IMG/VR virus record: IMGVR_UViG_3300032117_000040
Coordinates: 1 to 51,757 of that record
Direction: 5' to 3' (one strand)
DNA: 51,757 nucleotides
Source of the DNA: a virus
Within the stretch, counting starts at the first letter, position 1, and each line of letters begins with the position of its first letter. The notes under the pieces are model-generated. The model ran no database searches. It was not told where the DNA came from and was given only the letters and a program-made list of their open reading frames with translations. Both the position numbers and the translations under genes were made by a program. Below are positions 7,029 to 15,442 of the stretch, piece by piece.

Positions 7029-9041
7029 ATGCCCTTTGAATCGGAACAACAACGCAAAGCAATGTACGCTGCCGCCGCTGGCCACAGCAACATTGGCATT
7101 CCACAAAGCGTTGGAGAAAAATTCGTGCGTCACGGAAGTGACAGCGATATTCCTGAAGAAGCAACTGTGTTGAGTACGCCTGATGAAGACCCTTGTTGGG
7201 AAGGCTATCAACAAGTGGGCATGAAGGAAAAAGGCGGTAAAGAGGTGCCAAATTGCGTTCCTGATGCAGTTGTGCCACGCTTGGGTGAAGAGCCCCATGC
7301 AACCGTACCTGTTGACAAAGATGCAGGTGCAGCTGGCCGCGCGTCAGGCATTATGTTTTTGACCGACACAGGCGAAGCTTTAATGATCCGCCGTGGCAAC
7401 GGTGGTGACTATCCCGGCACATGGGCTGTGCCCGGTGGCCATCAAAATTCTGGCGAGACTCTTGAAGAGTGCGCGCGCCGTGAATGTTTTGAAGAGACAG
7501 GCATCAAATACGAAGGCGCGCTTGAGGTTTTGTACGATGACGGCCAGTTTTGCACGTACATTGCGCGCCATGCTGAAAAAGTGCCTGTCAAACTCAACGA
7601 TGAATCAACAGGTTACGATTGGTGTTCTATTGACACCCCTCCTCAGCCTTTGCATCCCGGTCAAGCGATCTGTATGCGCATCGCTTCAGCCAATACCGAA
7701 TATCAAGTAGCCGAGCTCATTCGAGACGGTTTGTTGCCCAGCCCACAGATGTACGCCAACGTGATGTTGTTGGCCATTCGCATTACAGGCACAGGGCTTG
7801 CATATCGTTCAAGCATTGGTGAACACGTTTGGCGCGACCCATCGTTGTATTTAAACCAAGACTTTTTGAACCGTTGCAACGGTCTAATCGTGCTGATGGA
7901 TCACCCCGACACATCGGTATTGACTTCAAAAGAATTCAACGACCGTGCCGTGGGCAGCGTGATTTTGCCTTACATCAAAGGCGACGAAGTTTGGGGTATC
8001 GCAAAGATTTACGATCAACCTTCGATTAACGAAATTTTGGAAGGGGACATTAGTACCTCTCCCGCCGTAGTGTTTGACAACACTGCGGGAAACACTACAC
8101 TTACAACTGAAAACGGCGAGCCGCTTTTAATTGAAGGTGTACCATTCCTCTTAGACCACATTGCCATCGTTACGAAGGCGCGTGGATCAAAAGGGGTTTG
8201 GGACAAGGGCGGTGAACCCGCTGGCGTTTTATTAACCAACCCTGAGGTGTCTGATATGACAGAAAAAGTGAATGAGCCGAAGGCAGATGCCCAAGGCGAC
8301 AAACTCGATGCCATTTTGAACGCTGTGGGCGCACTTGCTGCCCGCGTCGATTCGATGGAAAAAAACCTTCCGGCTCCCCCTTTAGTCACTGCGGCTGACA
8401 AAAAAGCCAAAAAAGACGAAGAAGCCAAAATGGACGACGACGATCGTATGGACGACGACGAAGCCAAAATGGATGATGACGACTCTAAAAAAGACGACGA
8501 CTCCAAAGCCAAAAAACATCGTAAAGATGCTAAAGGCTCTGACCCCAAAGAGCACGACGAAGGCGAAATCAAGCCTGACGACGATTGCAGAATGGACGAT
8601 GACGAAGAAGAAGAAATGGCCAAAAAAGCTGATGAAGAAGCTGCAAAGTACGCCGACGCGCAAGCGAAAGCCGACAGTGTTCTCGCTGGATTTGGCAAGT
8701 CTGCTTCACGCCCATTGCAAGGTGAAAGCGTGATGTCTTATCGCAAACGTCTGTTGCGCGGTATGCAAGCCTACTCTGATAGCTTCAAAGGTATTGATTT
8801 GAACAGCATCCGCGACGCCAAGTTGTTGGATTTGGCTGAGAAACAAATTTTTGCTGATGCAGCTATGGCTTCACGTCATTCAGCTGGTGTCCCCGCTGGT
8901 CAACTGGTGGAAATCCACGAACGTGACCGCGCTGGCCGCATCATCACCAAGTTCAAAGGTTCTATGTCTGCATGGCTCGACGACTTCAAGTTGCCAGCTC
9001 ATCGCGTGACTAGCTTCCACACAGCCAACAACGCACGCTAA
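7029..9041 (+). CDS. Nudix hydrolase - DUF2213 prohead protease - acidic scaffold fusion
   Basis: One 670-residue frame joins four parts. Residues 1-35 (MPFESEQQRKAMYAAAAGHS) are a short module seen at the start of some phage head proteins. Residues about 105-200 form a Nudix domain with a complete box at 136-158 (GGHQNSGETLEE..RECFEETGI, matching Gx5Ex7REUxEExGU). Residues about 230-390 resemble DUF2213, a prohead protease-like family (SSIGEHVWRDPSLYLNQDFL). From about 395 a strongly charged K/D/E-rich tract, then a helical tail, suits a scaffold. Its position between minor head and capsid genes fits a protease-scaffold. The Nudix part could cleave a nucleotide substrate or be a structural relic; its catalytic glutamates are intact. 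The ribosome site is weak. Confidence 0.8.
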   Translation: MPFESEQQRKAMYAAAAGHSNIGIPQSVGEKFVRHGSDSDIPEEATVLSTPDEDPCWEGYQQVGMKEKGGKEVPNCVPDAVVPRLGEEPHATVPVDKDAGAAGRASGIMFLTDTGEALMIRRGNGGDYPGTWAVPGGHQNSGETLEECARRECFEETGIKYEGALEVLYDDGQFCTYIARHAEKVPVKLNDESTGYDWCSIDTPPQPLHPGQAICMRIASANTEYQVAELIRDGLLPSPQMYANVMLLAIRITGTGLAYRSSIGEHVWRDPSLYLNQDFLNRCNGLIVLMDHPDTSVLTSKEFNDRAVGSVILPYIKGDEVWGIAKIYDQPSINEILEGDISTSPAVVFDNTAGNTTLTTENGEPLLIEGVPFLLDHIAIVTKARGSKGVWDKGGEPAGVLLTNPEVSDMTEKVNEPKADAQGDKLDAILNAVGALAARVDSMEKNLPAPPLVTAADKKAKKDEEAKMDDDDRMDDDEAKMDDDDSKKDDDSKAKKHRKDAKGSDPKEHDEGEIKPDDDCRMDDDEEEEMAKKADEEAAKYADAQAKADSVLAGFGKSASRPLQGESVMSYRKRLLRGMQAYSDSFKGIDLNSIRDAKLLDLAEKQIFADAAMASRHSAGVPAGQLVEIHERDRAGRIITKFKGSMSAWLDDFKLPAHRVTSFHTANNAR

Positions 9042-9054
9042 GAGGTAAATAGCC

Positions 9055-9675
9055 ATGACAGCACAAATCTCTCTCAACCCGATGGCAACCACCAACGCGG
9101 CAAACCTTTTTAATGTCAATTCTCAAGGTTTTACGCAAGGTGATGCACAAGACGATCCCGCAGTCAAATTCGCTTTGGCTGGTGGTGTTTTGTCTACCTC
9201 TGCTACTACTCCTTTGTGGGGCGGTGTGCCAATCATCGAACAGATCCCCGGCGCTCCCTCACAGCCCGGCACTGACACTTTGGGTGCAACCGTGGTTCAA
9301 GCAACCACCAACGCAGTGCCTACAGGTATCTGCGTGTACAACCAAGCTTTCGGTGGCATTACAACTCCTCAGTCCAACGCGCCTTTGTTCTCGCCCGGCA
9401 TGTCTGTGAACTTCTACCGTTTCGGTAGCGGCGCACGCATTCCTATGGCTTGCGACTCTAGCGTGGTGGCTTTGGACGGCAGCAGCATTGTTGAGACTGT
9501 GTACTACAACTACAGCACCAACTTGTTGACCACAACTCAGCCCTCTGGCCAAGCAGCTTTGCCAGTGAAGATTTTGCGCACTAGCACCACTGGCAACAAA
9601 CTTGTCTCGTACAGCTCGGGAACAGGCAACGCCAACTGGACGTCTACTGGCAACATCGCTCTCGTCTTAATCTAA
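9055..9675 (+). CDS. Capsid decoration / cement-type structural protein
   Basis: The protein has 206 residues rich in Thr, Ser, Gly and Ala, with predicted beta structure and no membrane or catalytic motifs. It lies between the protease-scaffold and the major capsid genes, a common place for cement or head-fibre proteins. Its gene has a good ribosome site (AGAGGTAAATAGCC) and follows the upstream stop by 13 nt. The proline- and glycine-rich middle (IEQIPGAPSQPGTDTLG) suggests an extended surface loop. The call is from position and composition, not from a recognised family. Confidence 0.55.
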   Translation: MTAQISLNPMATTNAANLFNVNSQGFTQGDAQDDPAVKFALAGGVLSTSATTPLWGGVPIIEQIPGAPSQPGTDTLGATVVQATTNAVPTGICVYNQAFGGITTPQSNAPLFSPGMSVNFYRFGSGARIPMACDSSVVALDGSSIVETVYYNYSTNLLTTTQPSGQAALPVKILRTSTTGNKLVSYSSGTGNANWTSTGNIALVLI

Positions 9676-9690
9676 TAAAGGAGCCTCACC

Positions 9691-10716
9691 ATGTCCGGCT
9701 TTGCACCGTCATTTGTTACCGTCAATCCGCACTACATGATGCCTGAGCTCATCATGCAGTATTCTTTGGCTTCCGGCGCGTTCACCACGCTGGCCACAGA
9801 AAATCCAATGGCTCGTTTGGGCGAAGCTGACCTGTATGTCTACGCGAAGAAAATTCAGTTGACATCACAAGTTAGCGCCAATCAATCGACTGTGAACCAG
9901 TTGCCCAGCGCATCTGTGATCCCTTCGATGATCAGCACCGCTACTTACCGCCTGCAAACCCGCGCTCAGTACGACAACTTCGACGAAGCTGCTACTGGCC
10001 AATGGGGTTACGCTTTGCCCGAAGCAATGCGTCTGGCTGCTCGTCAAGGTATTGCTCAACAACTGCGTAACGCTCTGTTGTATGGTTTCAACCCATCCAA
10101 CGGCGAAGGCTTGTTGAACACCGCTGGCGCCACCACCCTGAACCTCGGTTCTGACACCAATGGCAACACTGGTTACAGCACATGGGATTCTGGTCAATTG
10201 GCTCAGTTCTTGTTGAACATGATTGGCGCTTTGAAAGTTCGCACTTTGCAAATCGGCCAACCTCTGCGTTTGGTGTTCTTGGCACCTCAGCGTTTCATCA
10301 GCCAAATCAGCTACTCTGGCGTTGTGTCTCTGACTCAATTCCAACGTATCGGTGCTGGTGTTGAAACCGCCGCAGGCTTGGTTGAAACCGTTGCTCAATG
10401 GGCGGGCGGCGACGACGTTAGCTTCGCTGCTGATGACACCTTGATCGGTCAAGGTTCTGGCGGCACCGACGCTATCCTGTTGATCGCTCCTGAGTTGAAG
10501 ATCCCTAAAGCAAATACCCGCATCAACACCAACGTGTTTGCAAGTTTGACTCCAAACCAAACTGCTACATCTTTGATGTTGACAGACGTGTCTGCTCCTA
10601 CAGAGATCCCCACTCCGATCGCTGACGGTGGTATCACCACTCTGTACACAATGCGCTCAACTTCTGGTTGGGGCTTGCGTCCTGAAGCATTGACCATTTT
10701 GTCTGCTGCTTACTAA
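9691..10716 (+). CDS. Major capsid protein, DUF2184 type
   Basis: A 341-residue protein with the features of DUF2184 coat proteins: an N-terminal arm followed by YDNFDEAATGQWGYALPEAM, a LLYGFNPSNGEGLLN region, and a C-terminal domain ending GLRPEALTILSAAY. It lies directly after the cement candidate and before a strong terminator, as expected for the highest-expressed head gene. Its ribosome site AAAGGAGCCTCACC is among the strongest in the window. No separate scaffold gene is present, consistent with the scaffold being fused to the protease upstream. It would form the HK97-fold shell. Confidence 0.85.
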   Translation: MSGFAPSFVTVNPHYMMPELIMQYSLASGAFTTLATENPMARLGEADLYVYAKKIQLTSQVSANQSTVNQLPSASVIPSMISTATYRLQTRAQYDNFDEAATGQWGYALPEAMRLAARQGIAQQLRNALLYGFNPSNGEGLLNTAGATTLNLGSDTNGNTGYSTWDSGQLAQFLLNMIGALKVRTLQIGQPLRLVFLAPQRFISQISYSGVVSLTQFQRIGAGVETAAGLVETVAQWAGGDDVSFAADDTLIGQGSGGTDAILLIAPELKIPKANTRINTNVFASLTPNQTATSLMLTDVSAPTEIPTPIADGGITTLYTMRSTSGWGLRPEALTILSAAY

Positions 10717-10737
10717 GCACAGATTTGGTTAGCAAGG

Positions 10738-10761
10738 AACCCCACTACGGTGGGGTTTTTT
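10738..10761 (+). terminator. Rho-independent terminator after the major capsid gene
   Basis: An 8-bp stem AACCCCAC/GTGGGGTT (10738-10745 and 10750-10757) with the loop TACG is followed by a T run to 10761. It is the clearest intrinsic terminator in the window and separates head genes from connector and tail genes. Partial read-through probably sets capsid versus tail expression. Confidence 0.9.
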
Positions 10762-10804
10762 GTTATGATTGCGATGAACTTGTGTGATGCCAAGTAAAAG
10801 GTTT

Positions 10805-10870
10805 TGGGCGGGTAGGGTTTGGTTTCTGTTGTGAGCCCTCGGAAATCTGACCGCATCATCTACCCGCCCA
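10805..10870 (+). ncRNA. Large stem-loop whose loop is complementary to the DNA polymerase ribosome site
   Basis: TGGGCGGGTAG (10805-10815) and CTACCCGCCCA (10860-10870) form a perfect 11-bp stem around a 44-nt loop. Loop bases 10830-10845 (TGTGAGCCCTCGGAAA) are the exact reverse complement of 38284-38299, which carries the Shine-Dalgarno sequence GAGGG just ahead of the polymerase start at 38303. The element lies between the terminator and the next gene, so it could be made by read-through or processed from the tail transcript. An antisense role is an inference; the stem also ends 16 nt before the start at 10887 and may act locally. Confidence 0.45.
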
Positions 10871-10886
10871 CCCCATAAAGGAAGAA

Positions 10887-11399
10887 ATGATGGAACTTTA
10901 TGTAGCTAATTGCAGCAAGCAAGATTTTGATTTCACTTACATGCTGCCTGAAAATCCCCGCCCTTTCTTGCACCGCATCCGCGCGGGTTCGCAAGTGAAG
11001 ATCCAAGGTACATCCACTGAAGTTGATCAGATTGTCAAACAACACACCGTCTACGGCATGATGAATGTCGATGAAGTGAAAAAAGGTTTTGGCAGCTTGG
11101 CTTATCGAATTGGCAAACCAATCAGCGTAGACGCGATTGAAAATGGTTTTACCCAATCCGAACAAGAAGCCATTGACCGCGCGCTGGAAGCGCGTAAGAT
11201 TCAGGCTGCGGCATCGGATCAGATCATCCAACAAAAAGCGCAAGAGATGGGTTTGCGTCAAACTGAAGGTCTGGAAATTGAAGTGATTGAAGAAAAACGC
11301 AACGCTGCGGATACTGATCCTAAATTTCAACAGACAATCGAAGTTTCACGTGAAACAGCCGCGCCCAAACGTGGTCGTGGTCGCCCATCAAAAGGCTGA
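10887..11399 (+). CDS. Hypothetical protein with C-terminal AT-hook-like motif
   Basis: The protein has 170 residues. The first 100 or so look globular (opening MMELYVANCSKQDFDFTYML), followed by a helical charged stretch. The C-terminus is PKRGRGRPSKG, containing the RGRP core of AT-hook minor-groove binders. The ribosome site is AAAGGAAG, with two consecutive ATGs (10887 and 10890). It is the first gene after the capsid terminator and the 10.8-kb stem-loop and precedes connector genes, so a neck or DNA-end-binding role is possible. I do not recognise the family. Confidence 0.6.
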   Translation: MMELYVANCSKQDFDFTYMLPENPRPFLHRIRAGSQVKIQGTSTEVDQIVKQHTVYGMMNVDEVKKGFGSLAYRIGKPISVDAIENGFTQSEQEAIDRALEARKIQAAASDQIIQQKAQEMGLRQTEGLEIEVIEEKRNAADTDPKFQQTIEVSRETAAPKRGRGRPSKG

Positions 11400-11429
11400 C
11401 TTTTTTAACTAACTGGGTACAATATAGCC

Positions 11430-11888
11430 ATGAGCGACCCCATCATTTCCCCACCAACGCTGACAGGTTTCATTGCTTGGACACGGGCAGTGATGGGCGT
11501 ACCCACAATGGCAATCGCTGATAACGATCCCGGCTATGCGTATGCGTTTCAGATAGCGCTTGACGTAGTGCCACAAGATTATTCTGCGGCTTCTCCAGAT
11601 ATTTACACTTTGACGGTGTACAACTGGGGAGGAAGTCAACTGATTCAATTCCAGCAAGATATTTCCGGCCAAACTTATTTTTCAGACCTACGCGCAGCGT
11701 TTGGTGTAAATAACTTTGTGGCAGGTGTTGTCAGTTCTGCATCAGATGTCTCCACCAGCGAGAGTTTGGCAATCGGCAAAGGTTTACAAAACCTTGACAT
11801 GATGAGCTTGCAGCGCATCAAAGACCCCTACGGTCGTCAAGCCGTTTCCTTTATGCAATCCCTTGGAACCCTTTGGGGATTGACATGA
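11430..11888 (+). CDS. Head-tail connector-region protein, unknown family
   Basis: The protein has 152 residues. Its pattern (SPPTLTGFIAWTRAVMGVP, a central SPDIYTLTVYNWGG, and DPYGRQAVSFMQSLGTLWGL at the end) is familiar to me from uncharacterised proteins found between capsid and tail genes of phages with DUF3383-type sheaths. I cannot name an experimentally defined function. Helical ends with a short beta centre would suit an adaptor or stopper. It overlaps the next gene by 4 nt (ATGA), so the two are coupled. Confidence 0.55.
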   Translation: MSDPIISPPTLTGFIAWTRAVMGVPTMAIADNDPGYAYAFQIALDVVPQDYSAASPDIYTLTVYNWGGSQLIQFQQDISGQTYFSDLRAAFGVNNFVAGVVSSASDVSTSESLAIGKGLQNLDMMSLQRIKDPYGRQAVSFMQSLGTLWGLT

Positions 11889-12340
11889 AATTAAAGCTCG
11901 GGGTCATCGATGTACCCGAGCCAGAAGGCGGCACGAGCTATACCGTCGGTAAAGAGCTCGAAGAAAATTATCAGCTGTTTTCCAAATTTGCCGAGTACGA
12001 CATGAATAACATTGTGAAAATGTTGTCGGAGTCAGCGGCAGGTGCTCTGGAAACTATGCAGATGACAGGCCAACTGCCTACTGATCCATTTGCAGCGGCA
12101 GGCGAAGAGATCACCGATAGCTTTAAAAAGTTCATTCAGAACGAGACTTTAGCGACTATGGGTGTTCCCGGCGTGCCAACAAAAGCCGCTTTGGAAGGCC
12201 GCACTTTGCGCACAAAAGGTGGTAAAACCGTCAGCAGAGTTAAAAAAGGTCAACAATTTAAAGAAATTGTTGGGGCACGTCGCCCTTCTTTTATATACTC
12301 AGGGGTCTTGCAATCGTCCTTGAAAGTGTGGGTTGACTGA
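11885..12340 (+). CDS. Putative neck / tail-completion protein
   Basis: The protein has 151 residues starting at the ATG at 11885, which overlaps the upstream TGA; a TTG at 11873 in the same frame is a poorer choice. The C-terminus (ARRPSFIYSGVLQSSLKVWV) resembles the ending of several phage neck or tail-completion proteins that dock on the portal-connector assembly. The middle is basic (TLRTKGGKTVSRVKKGQQFK). The next gene starts within its stop codon (TGATG). The call is based on position and this ending. Confidence 0.5.
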   Translation: MKLKLGVIDVPEPEGGTSYTVGKELEENYQLFSKFAEYDMNNIVKMLSESAAGALETMQMTGQLPTDPFAAAGEEITDSFKKFIQNETLATMGVPGVPTKAALEGRTLRTKGGKTVSRVKKGQQFKEIVGARRPSFIYSGVLQSSLKVWVD

Positions 12341-13329
12341 TGGCCACCGCTACTGAAGCCGCAACCGCTAAATCACAGCTTGCCTCCGGTTTGGCCGAGG
12401 GTACGAACACGCTTTCTGGCAATGAGACAGTCACTTTCACACTTTATGTGAAATTAATTTTGCCTTTGGATGGATATGTGTATTGGGTAAACGCCACGTT
12501 GCTAAACGACTCGGCGATTTACAACGCATTGACATACGGATTTGGCGAATACAACAAGCCGGGCGACACTTTGCCTGCACGCCAAGTGACGCATAAAGGG
12601 TCGTTCCATTTCAATTCTGAGTTGCATCAACTGGAAGACCGCACTACGGCATATAACCACACTCTGTTTACCTCATTAGATCTGATTCAGGATTTCAATC
12701 TGACCAATCCGAATCTTATCTACGTGGCGACGTATGAGGGTATGCGTTTTGCGTTCAGCCGCAGAGAAAATTTTTACAAACAAGCGGATCTGTATCATTA
12801 CCGAGGCGACGCGCTGTATTCAATCATGGATACGCAGCTGATCGACTCGATGACAGGTTTTGATACTGAGAGCGTTGTTGTATCAAACAGTCTTCCAATT
12901 TGGCTTAGTTTAAATCAGTATTTTCCCTTGTATCCATCATATCTGGTGGGGCAAAACTTGGCGCCGCCTTATGCGAGTGTTGATATAGACCCGCGTCAGA
13001 CCACAGCCTTACAGCAGTTCCCTTTGCTTGACAGCGAATCTAATCCCTACCAACTTGTGCACGACACAGTTCGCATCACTATCTTTGGAACACGCAATAA
13101 CGAAGCTTTAAACTTCGCCAATTATGTGTTCCAATACAGCATGAATACGGATAACATTGGCATGATGAATATGCCTGTTATTCAAGATGAAAAAGTAACC
13201 CAGCCGGAGCTGGGTATCATCGCTATGAAAAAGTCAATCACGTTCGAGGTTTCGTATTACCAAACCACAGTCAACAACGTAGCCAGAAAACTGATTGAAG
13301 AAGCGTTCATCACACTCAATCCCATCTAA
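12340..13329 (+). CDS. Virion structural protein of the neck/tail junction, unknown family
   Basis: The protein has 329 residues and is mostly beta-rich with many aromatic residues (LILPLDGYVYWVNATLLNDS, YLVGQNLAPPYASVDIDPRQ). It sits between the neck candidate and the sheath gene, coupled to the former by a one-base stop-start overlap. A tail terminator or gateway function is possible from location, but it is longer than usual terminators and I do not recognise it. No signal peptide or membrane segment is visible. Confidence 0.5.
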   Translation: MATATEAATAKSQLASGLAEGTNTLSGNETVTFTLYVKLILPLDGYVYWVNATLLNDSAIYNALTYGFGEYNKPGDTLPARQVTHKGSFHFNSELHQLEDRTTAYNHTLFTSLDLIQDFNLTNPNLIYVATYEGMRFAFSRRENFYKQADLYHYRGDALYSIMDTQLIDSMTGFDTESVVVSNSLPIWLSLNQYFPLYPSYLVGQNLAPPYASVDIDPRQTTALQQFPLLDSESNPYQLVHDTVRITIFGTRNNEALNFANYVFQYSMNTDNIGMMNMPVIQDEKVTQPELGIIAMKKSITFEVSYYQTTVNNVARKLIEEAFITLNPI

Positions 13330-13341
13330 AGGAGTTCCATT

Positions 13342-13659
13342 ATGGCAGTCGGTCAAAATCAACCTCAAGTCCTCAACGGTGCAACCATCGTTGGTAAGGG
13401 TAGCAAAACAGCATTGAACATTTCTGCTGCAACAGCTGTGAAAGCCGTTGCTGGCCGTATTGTTAAAGTTAGCGTTATTGTTGCTGGCAGCGCTGCTGGC
13501 ACAATCAATGACGCCGCCACAACTGGCGCAGCTGCAAGCGCAAACGAAGTCGCTGTCATTCCCAACACAGTTGGCGTGTATGACATCGATATGCCTACCT
13601 CGAACGGTATCGTTATCGTTCCCGGTACAGGTCAAACTGTTGCTGTCAGCTATAACTAA
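13342..13659 (+). CDS. Small beta-rich structural protein, unknown function
   Basis: A 105-residue protein rich in Ala, Val and Thr with alternating hydrophobic strands (RIVKVSVIVAGSAAGTINDA) and the C-terminal pattern GIVIVPGTGQTVAVSYN. This style is common in small decoration or tail-associated virion proteins. It has a good ribosome site (AAAGGAGTTCCATT) 12 nt after the previous gene and lies directly before the sheath gene. Charge is low. No catalytic motif is present. Confidence 0.5.
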   Translation: MAVGQNQPQVLNGATIVGKGSKTALNISAATAVKAVAGRIVKVSVIVAGSAAGTINDAATTGAAASANEVAVIPNTVGVYDIDMPTSNGIVIVPGTGQTVAVSYN

Positions 13660-13672
13660 TTAAGGGGGCGTC

Positions 13673-14977
13673 ATGCCAAATATTGTCAACGTAGTTGTCA
13701 AGCAGCAGGTCGCAGCCGCGCCCTCGCAGCTTCAACAAAGGGGCGCATTTGTTTCTCAAGGCGCCACCACTCTTGCCACTGGCACTTCTGCGCTGCTCAC
13801 TCAACTGTCAGATTTGACAGCTTTGTTAGCCGCGTCGAGCACCATTGCATCTATCACATGGAATACTGGCACAGTGACTGTAACAACAAGTTCTGCGCAC
13901 GGCATTCCTTCTGGCGATATTATTCAAGGCGTAATTTCTGGCGTGACTCCTACTGCATATAACGGGACTTTTTCCGTTACTTCGACAGGAACTACGACAC
14001 TTACTTACGCTTTGGCATCTAACCCCGGTTCAGCCACGGTTACAGCAGCTAGTCAATTCACGCTGGAAGACTCTATTCAGCTGTTGGCGATGGGCACCAC
14101 ATTCTTTGCTCAGAATGCTACAACACCCGTGTATGTGTTGGAGCTTGGTGTGGGCACTACTGCTCAAGGCGTTACTGCTTTGAACAACTACATCACCAAC
14201 ACAAACTTCTCTTTCTACAGCTATCTGTTGCCTAGCAATTGGGATACTGAATCGACAGCTCCTGCAATGATGAGAGCGTATGACGGCACAACCGCCAAAA
14301 CGTATTTCTACATTACCACCACTACTTCGTCATACACTAGCTGGACAGGCATCAAGTCTGTGTTTGCTACTGTACAAAGCCCTTCAGCTCCTGTCACTGA
14401 ATTTAGCGCCGCAGCTATTTTCAATGCCACACTGAGCTACGATCCCAACGCAAGCAATCTGGCATCCCCATTGGAATACACATTTGTGTATGACGTGACT
14501 GCCTATAGCACTCTGTCGAATGCTACACAGACCACTTTATTGGCTGCTGGCGTTAACTGGATCGGTACTGGTGCTCAAGGCGGTATCAGCAATACGTTGA
14601 TTGAAGGTGGAACCTTCATGGATCTAAACCCATTCAACTATTGGTATTCAGTGGATTGGCTGGCGATCAATGTTGCATTGTCTTTGGCCAATGCAATCAT
14701 CAATGGCAGCAACAGCTCTACAAATCCGCTGTATTACAACCAAGCTGGTATCAACACTTTGCAAAAAGTTGCACAAGCTACGACCAATAACGGCATTGCC
14801 TTCGGTCTTATCTTGTCTCCCGCAACAGTCAATGCAGTGCCTTTTGTGACTTACACTTCTCAGAACCCCGGCGATTATGCCGCAGGTATCTACAAAGGTT
14901 TGAGTTTGACATTTGTGCCGCAACGTGGATTCTCGTCAATCACGATTTACTTGACAGCAAGTAATATTCCGACTTAA
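13673..14977 (+). CDS. Contractile tail sheath protein, DUF3383-like
   Basis: The 434-residue protein opens MPNIVNVVVKQQVAAAPSQL and ends with a domain (GDYAAGIYKGLSLTFVPQRG, then FSSITIYLTASNIPT) like those closing phage sheaths. Followed by a tube-sized protein and frameshifted chaperones, it fits the sheath slot. Residues about 58-126 form an inserted beta module with the signature HGIPSGDIIQGVISGVTPTA and then YNGTFSVT; a related module occurs in the baseplate J-like protein at 20685. Sheath rings contract to drive the tube through the cell envelope. The main alternative would be another large tail protein, but gene order favours sheath. Confidence 0.72.
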   Translation: MPNIVNVVVKQQVAAAPSQLQQRGAFVSQGATTLATGTSALLTQLSDLTALLAASSTIASITWNTGTVTVTTSSAHGIPSGDIIQGVISGVTPTAYNGTFSVTSTGTTTLTYALASNPGSATVTAASQFTLEDSIQLLAMGTTFFAQNATTPVYVLELGVGTTAQGVTALNNYITNTNFSFYSYLLPSNWDTESTAPAMMRAYDGTTAKTYFYITTTTSSYTSWTGIKSVFATVQSPSAPVTEFSAAAIFNATLSYDPNASNLASPLEYTFVYDVTAYSTLSNATQTTLLAAGVNWIGTGAQGGISNTLIEGGTFMDLNPFNYWYSVDWLAINVALSLANAIINGSNSSTNPLYYNQAGINTLQKVAQATTNNGIAFGLILSPATVNAVPFVTYTSQNPGDYAAGIYKGLSLTFVPQRGFSSITIYLTASNIPT

Positions 14978-14989
14978 GGAGCAAAATAA

Positions 14990-15433
14990 ATGTCAAACCC
15001 ACAAGTCGTACAAGGTACATTGAATCGGCTGCTTGCAAGCGTCGTGTACGCCAATTTCACCAACCTCAATGTGACATCGCCATACCTGTCAAAAGAAGCA
15101 ATCAGTATTTCTTTTGACGGTGATACAGCAATGTTGATTAACACTTTGACGGGCGCTGTTACAAGTCCTGAACCATATCAGTTTGCGACTGTTACGATTC
15201 ACTTATTGCGCACTCAAGCATTGGCCAATGCGTACAAAACGCAAATCGAGACAAACACCACGATGGGTTCCGTTACGGTATACCCTGACACGGTTACTTT
15301 GGCTCCCTATGAATTGAACAACTGCGTTTTGCAGAGCGTTCAAGAAATTGCATTTGATGGTACACAAGCTGGCCTAGTGGTTCGCTTGCGCGGCGTCTAC
15401 GCAATCAACTCTTCACTGTTTGCTGCTTCTTAA
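14990..15433 (+). CDS. Tail tube protein (DUF3277-like)
   Basis: The protein has 147 residues, typical of small tube subunits. Strand patterns dominate (AISISFDGDTAMLINTLTGA, LAPYELNNCVLQSVQEIAFD), and the C-terminal DGTQAGLVVRLRGVYAINSS suits tube-ring packing. It starts 12 nt after the sheath gene with the ribosome site AAGGAGCAAAATAA. Sheath followed by tube followed by chaperone is the standard order of contractile tails. I do not see a unique signature, so length and order carry the assignment. Confidence 0.7.
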   Translation: MSNPQVVQGTLNRLLASVVYANFTNLNVTSPYLSKEAISISFDGDTAMLINTLTGAVTSPEPYQFATVTIHLLRTQALANAYKTQIETNTTMGSVTVYPDTVTLAPYELNNCVLQSVQEIAFDGTQAGLVVRLRGVYAINSSLFAAS

Positions 15434-15442
15434 AGGAACTAA

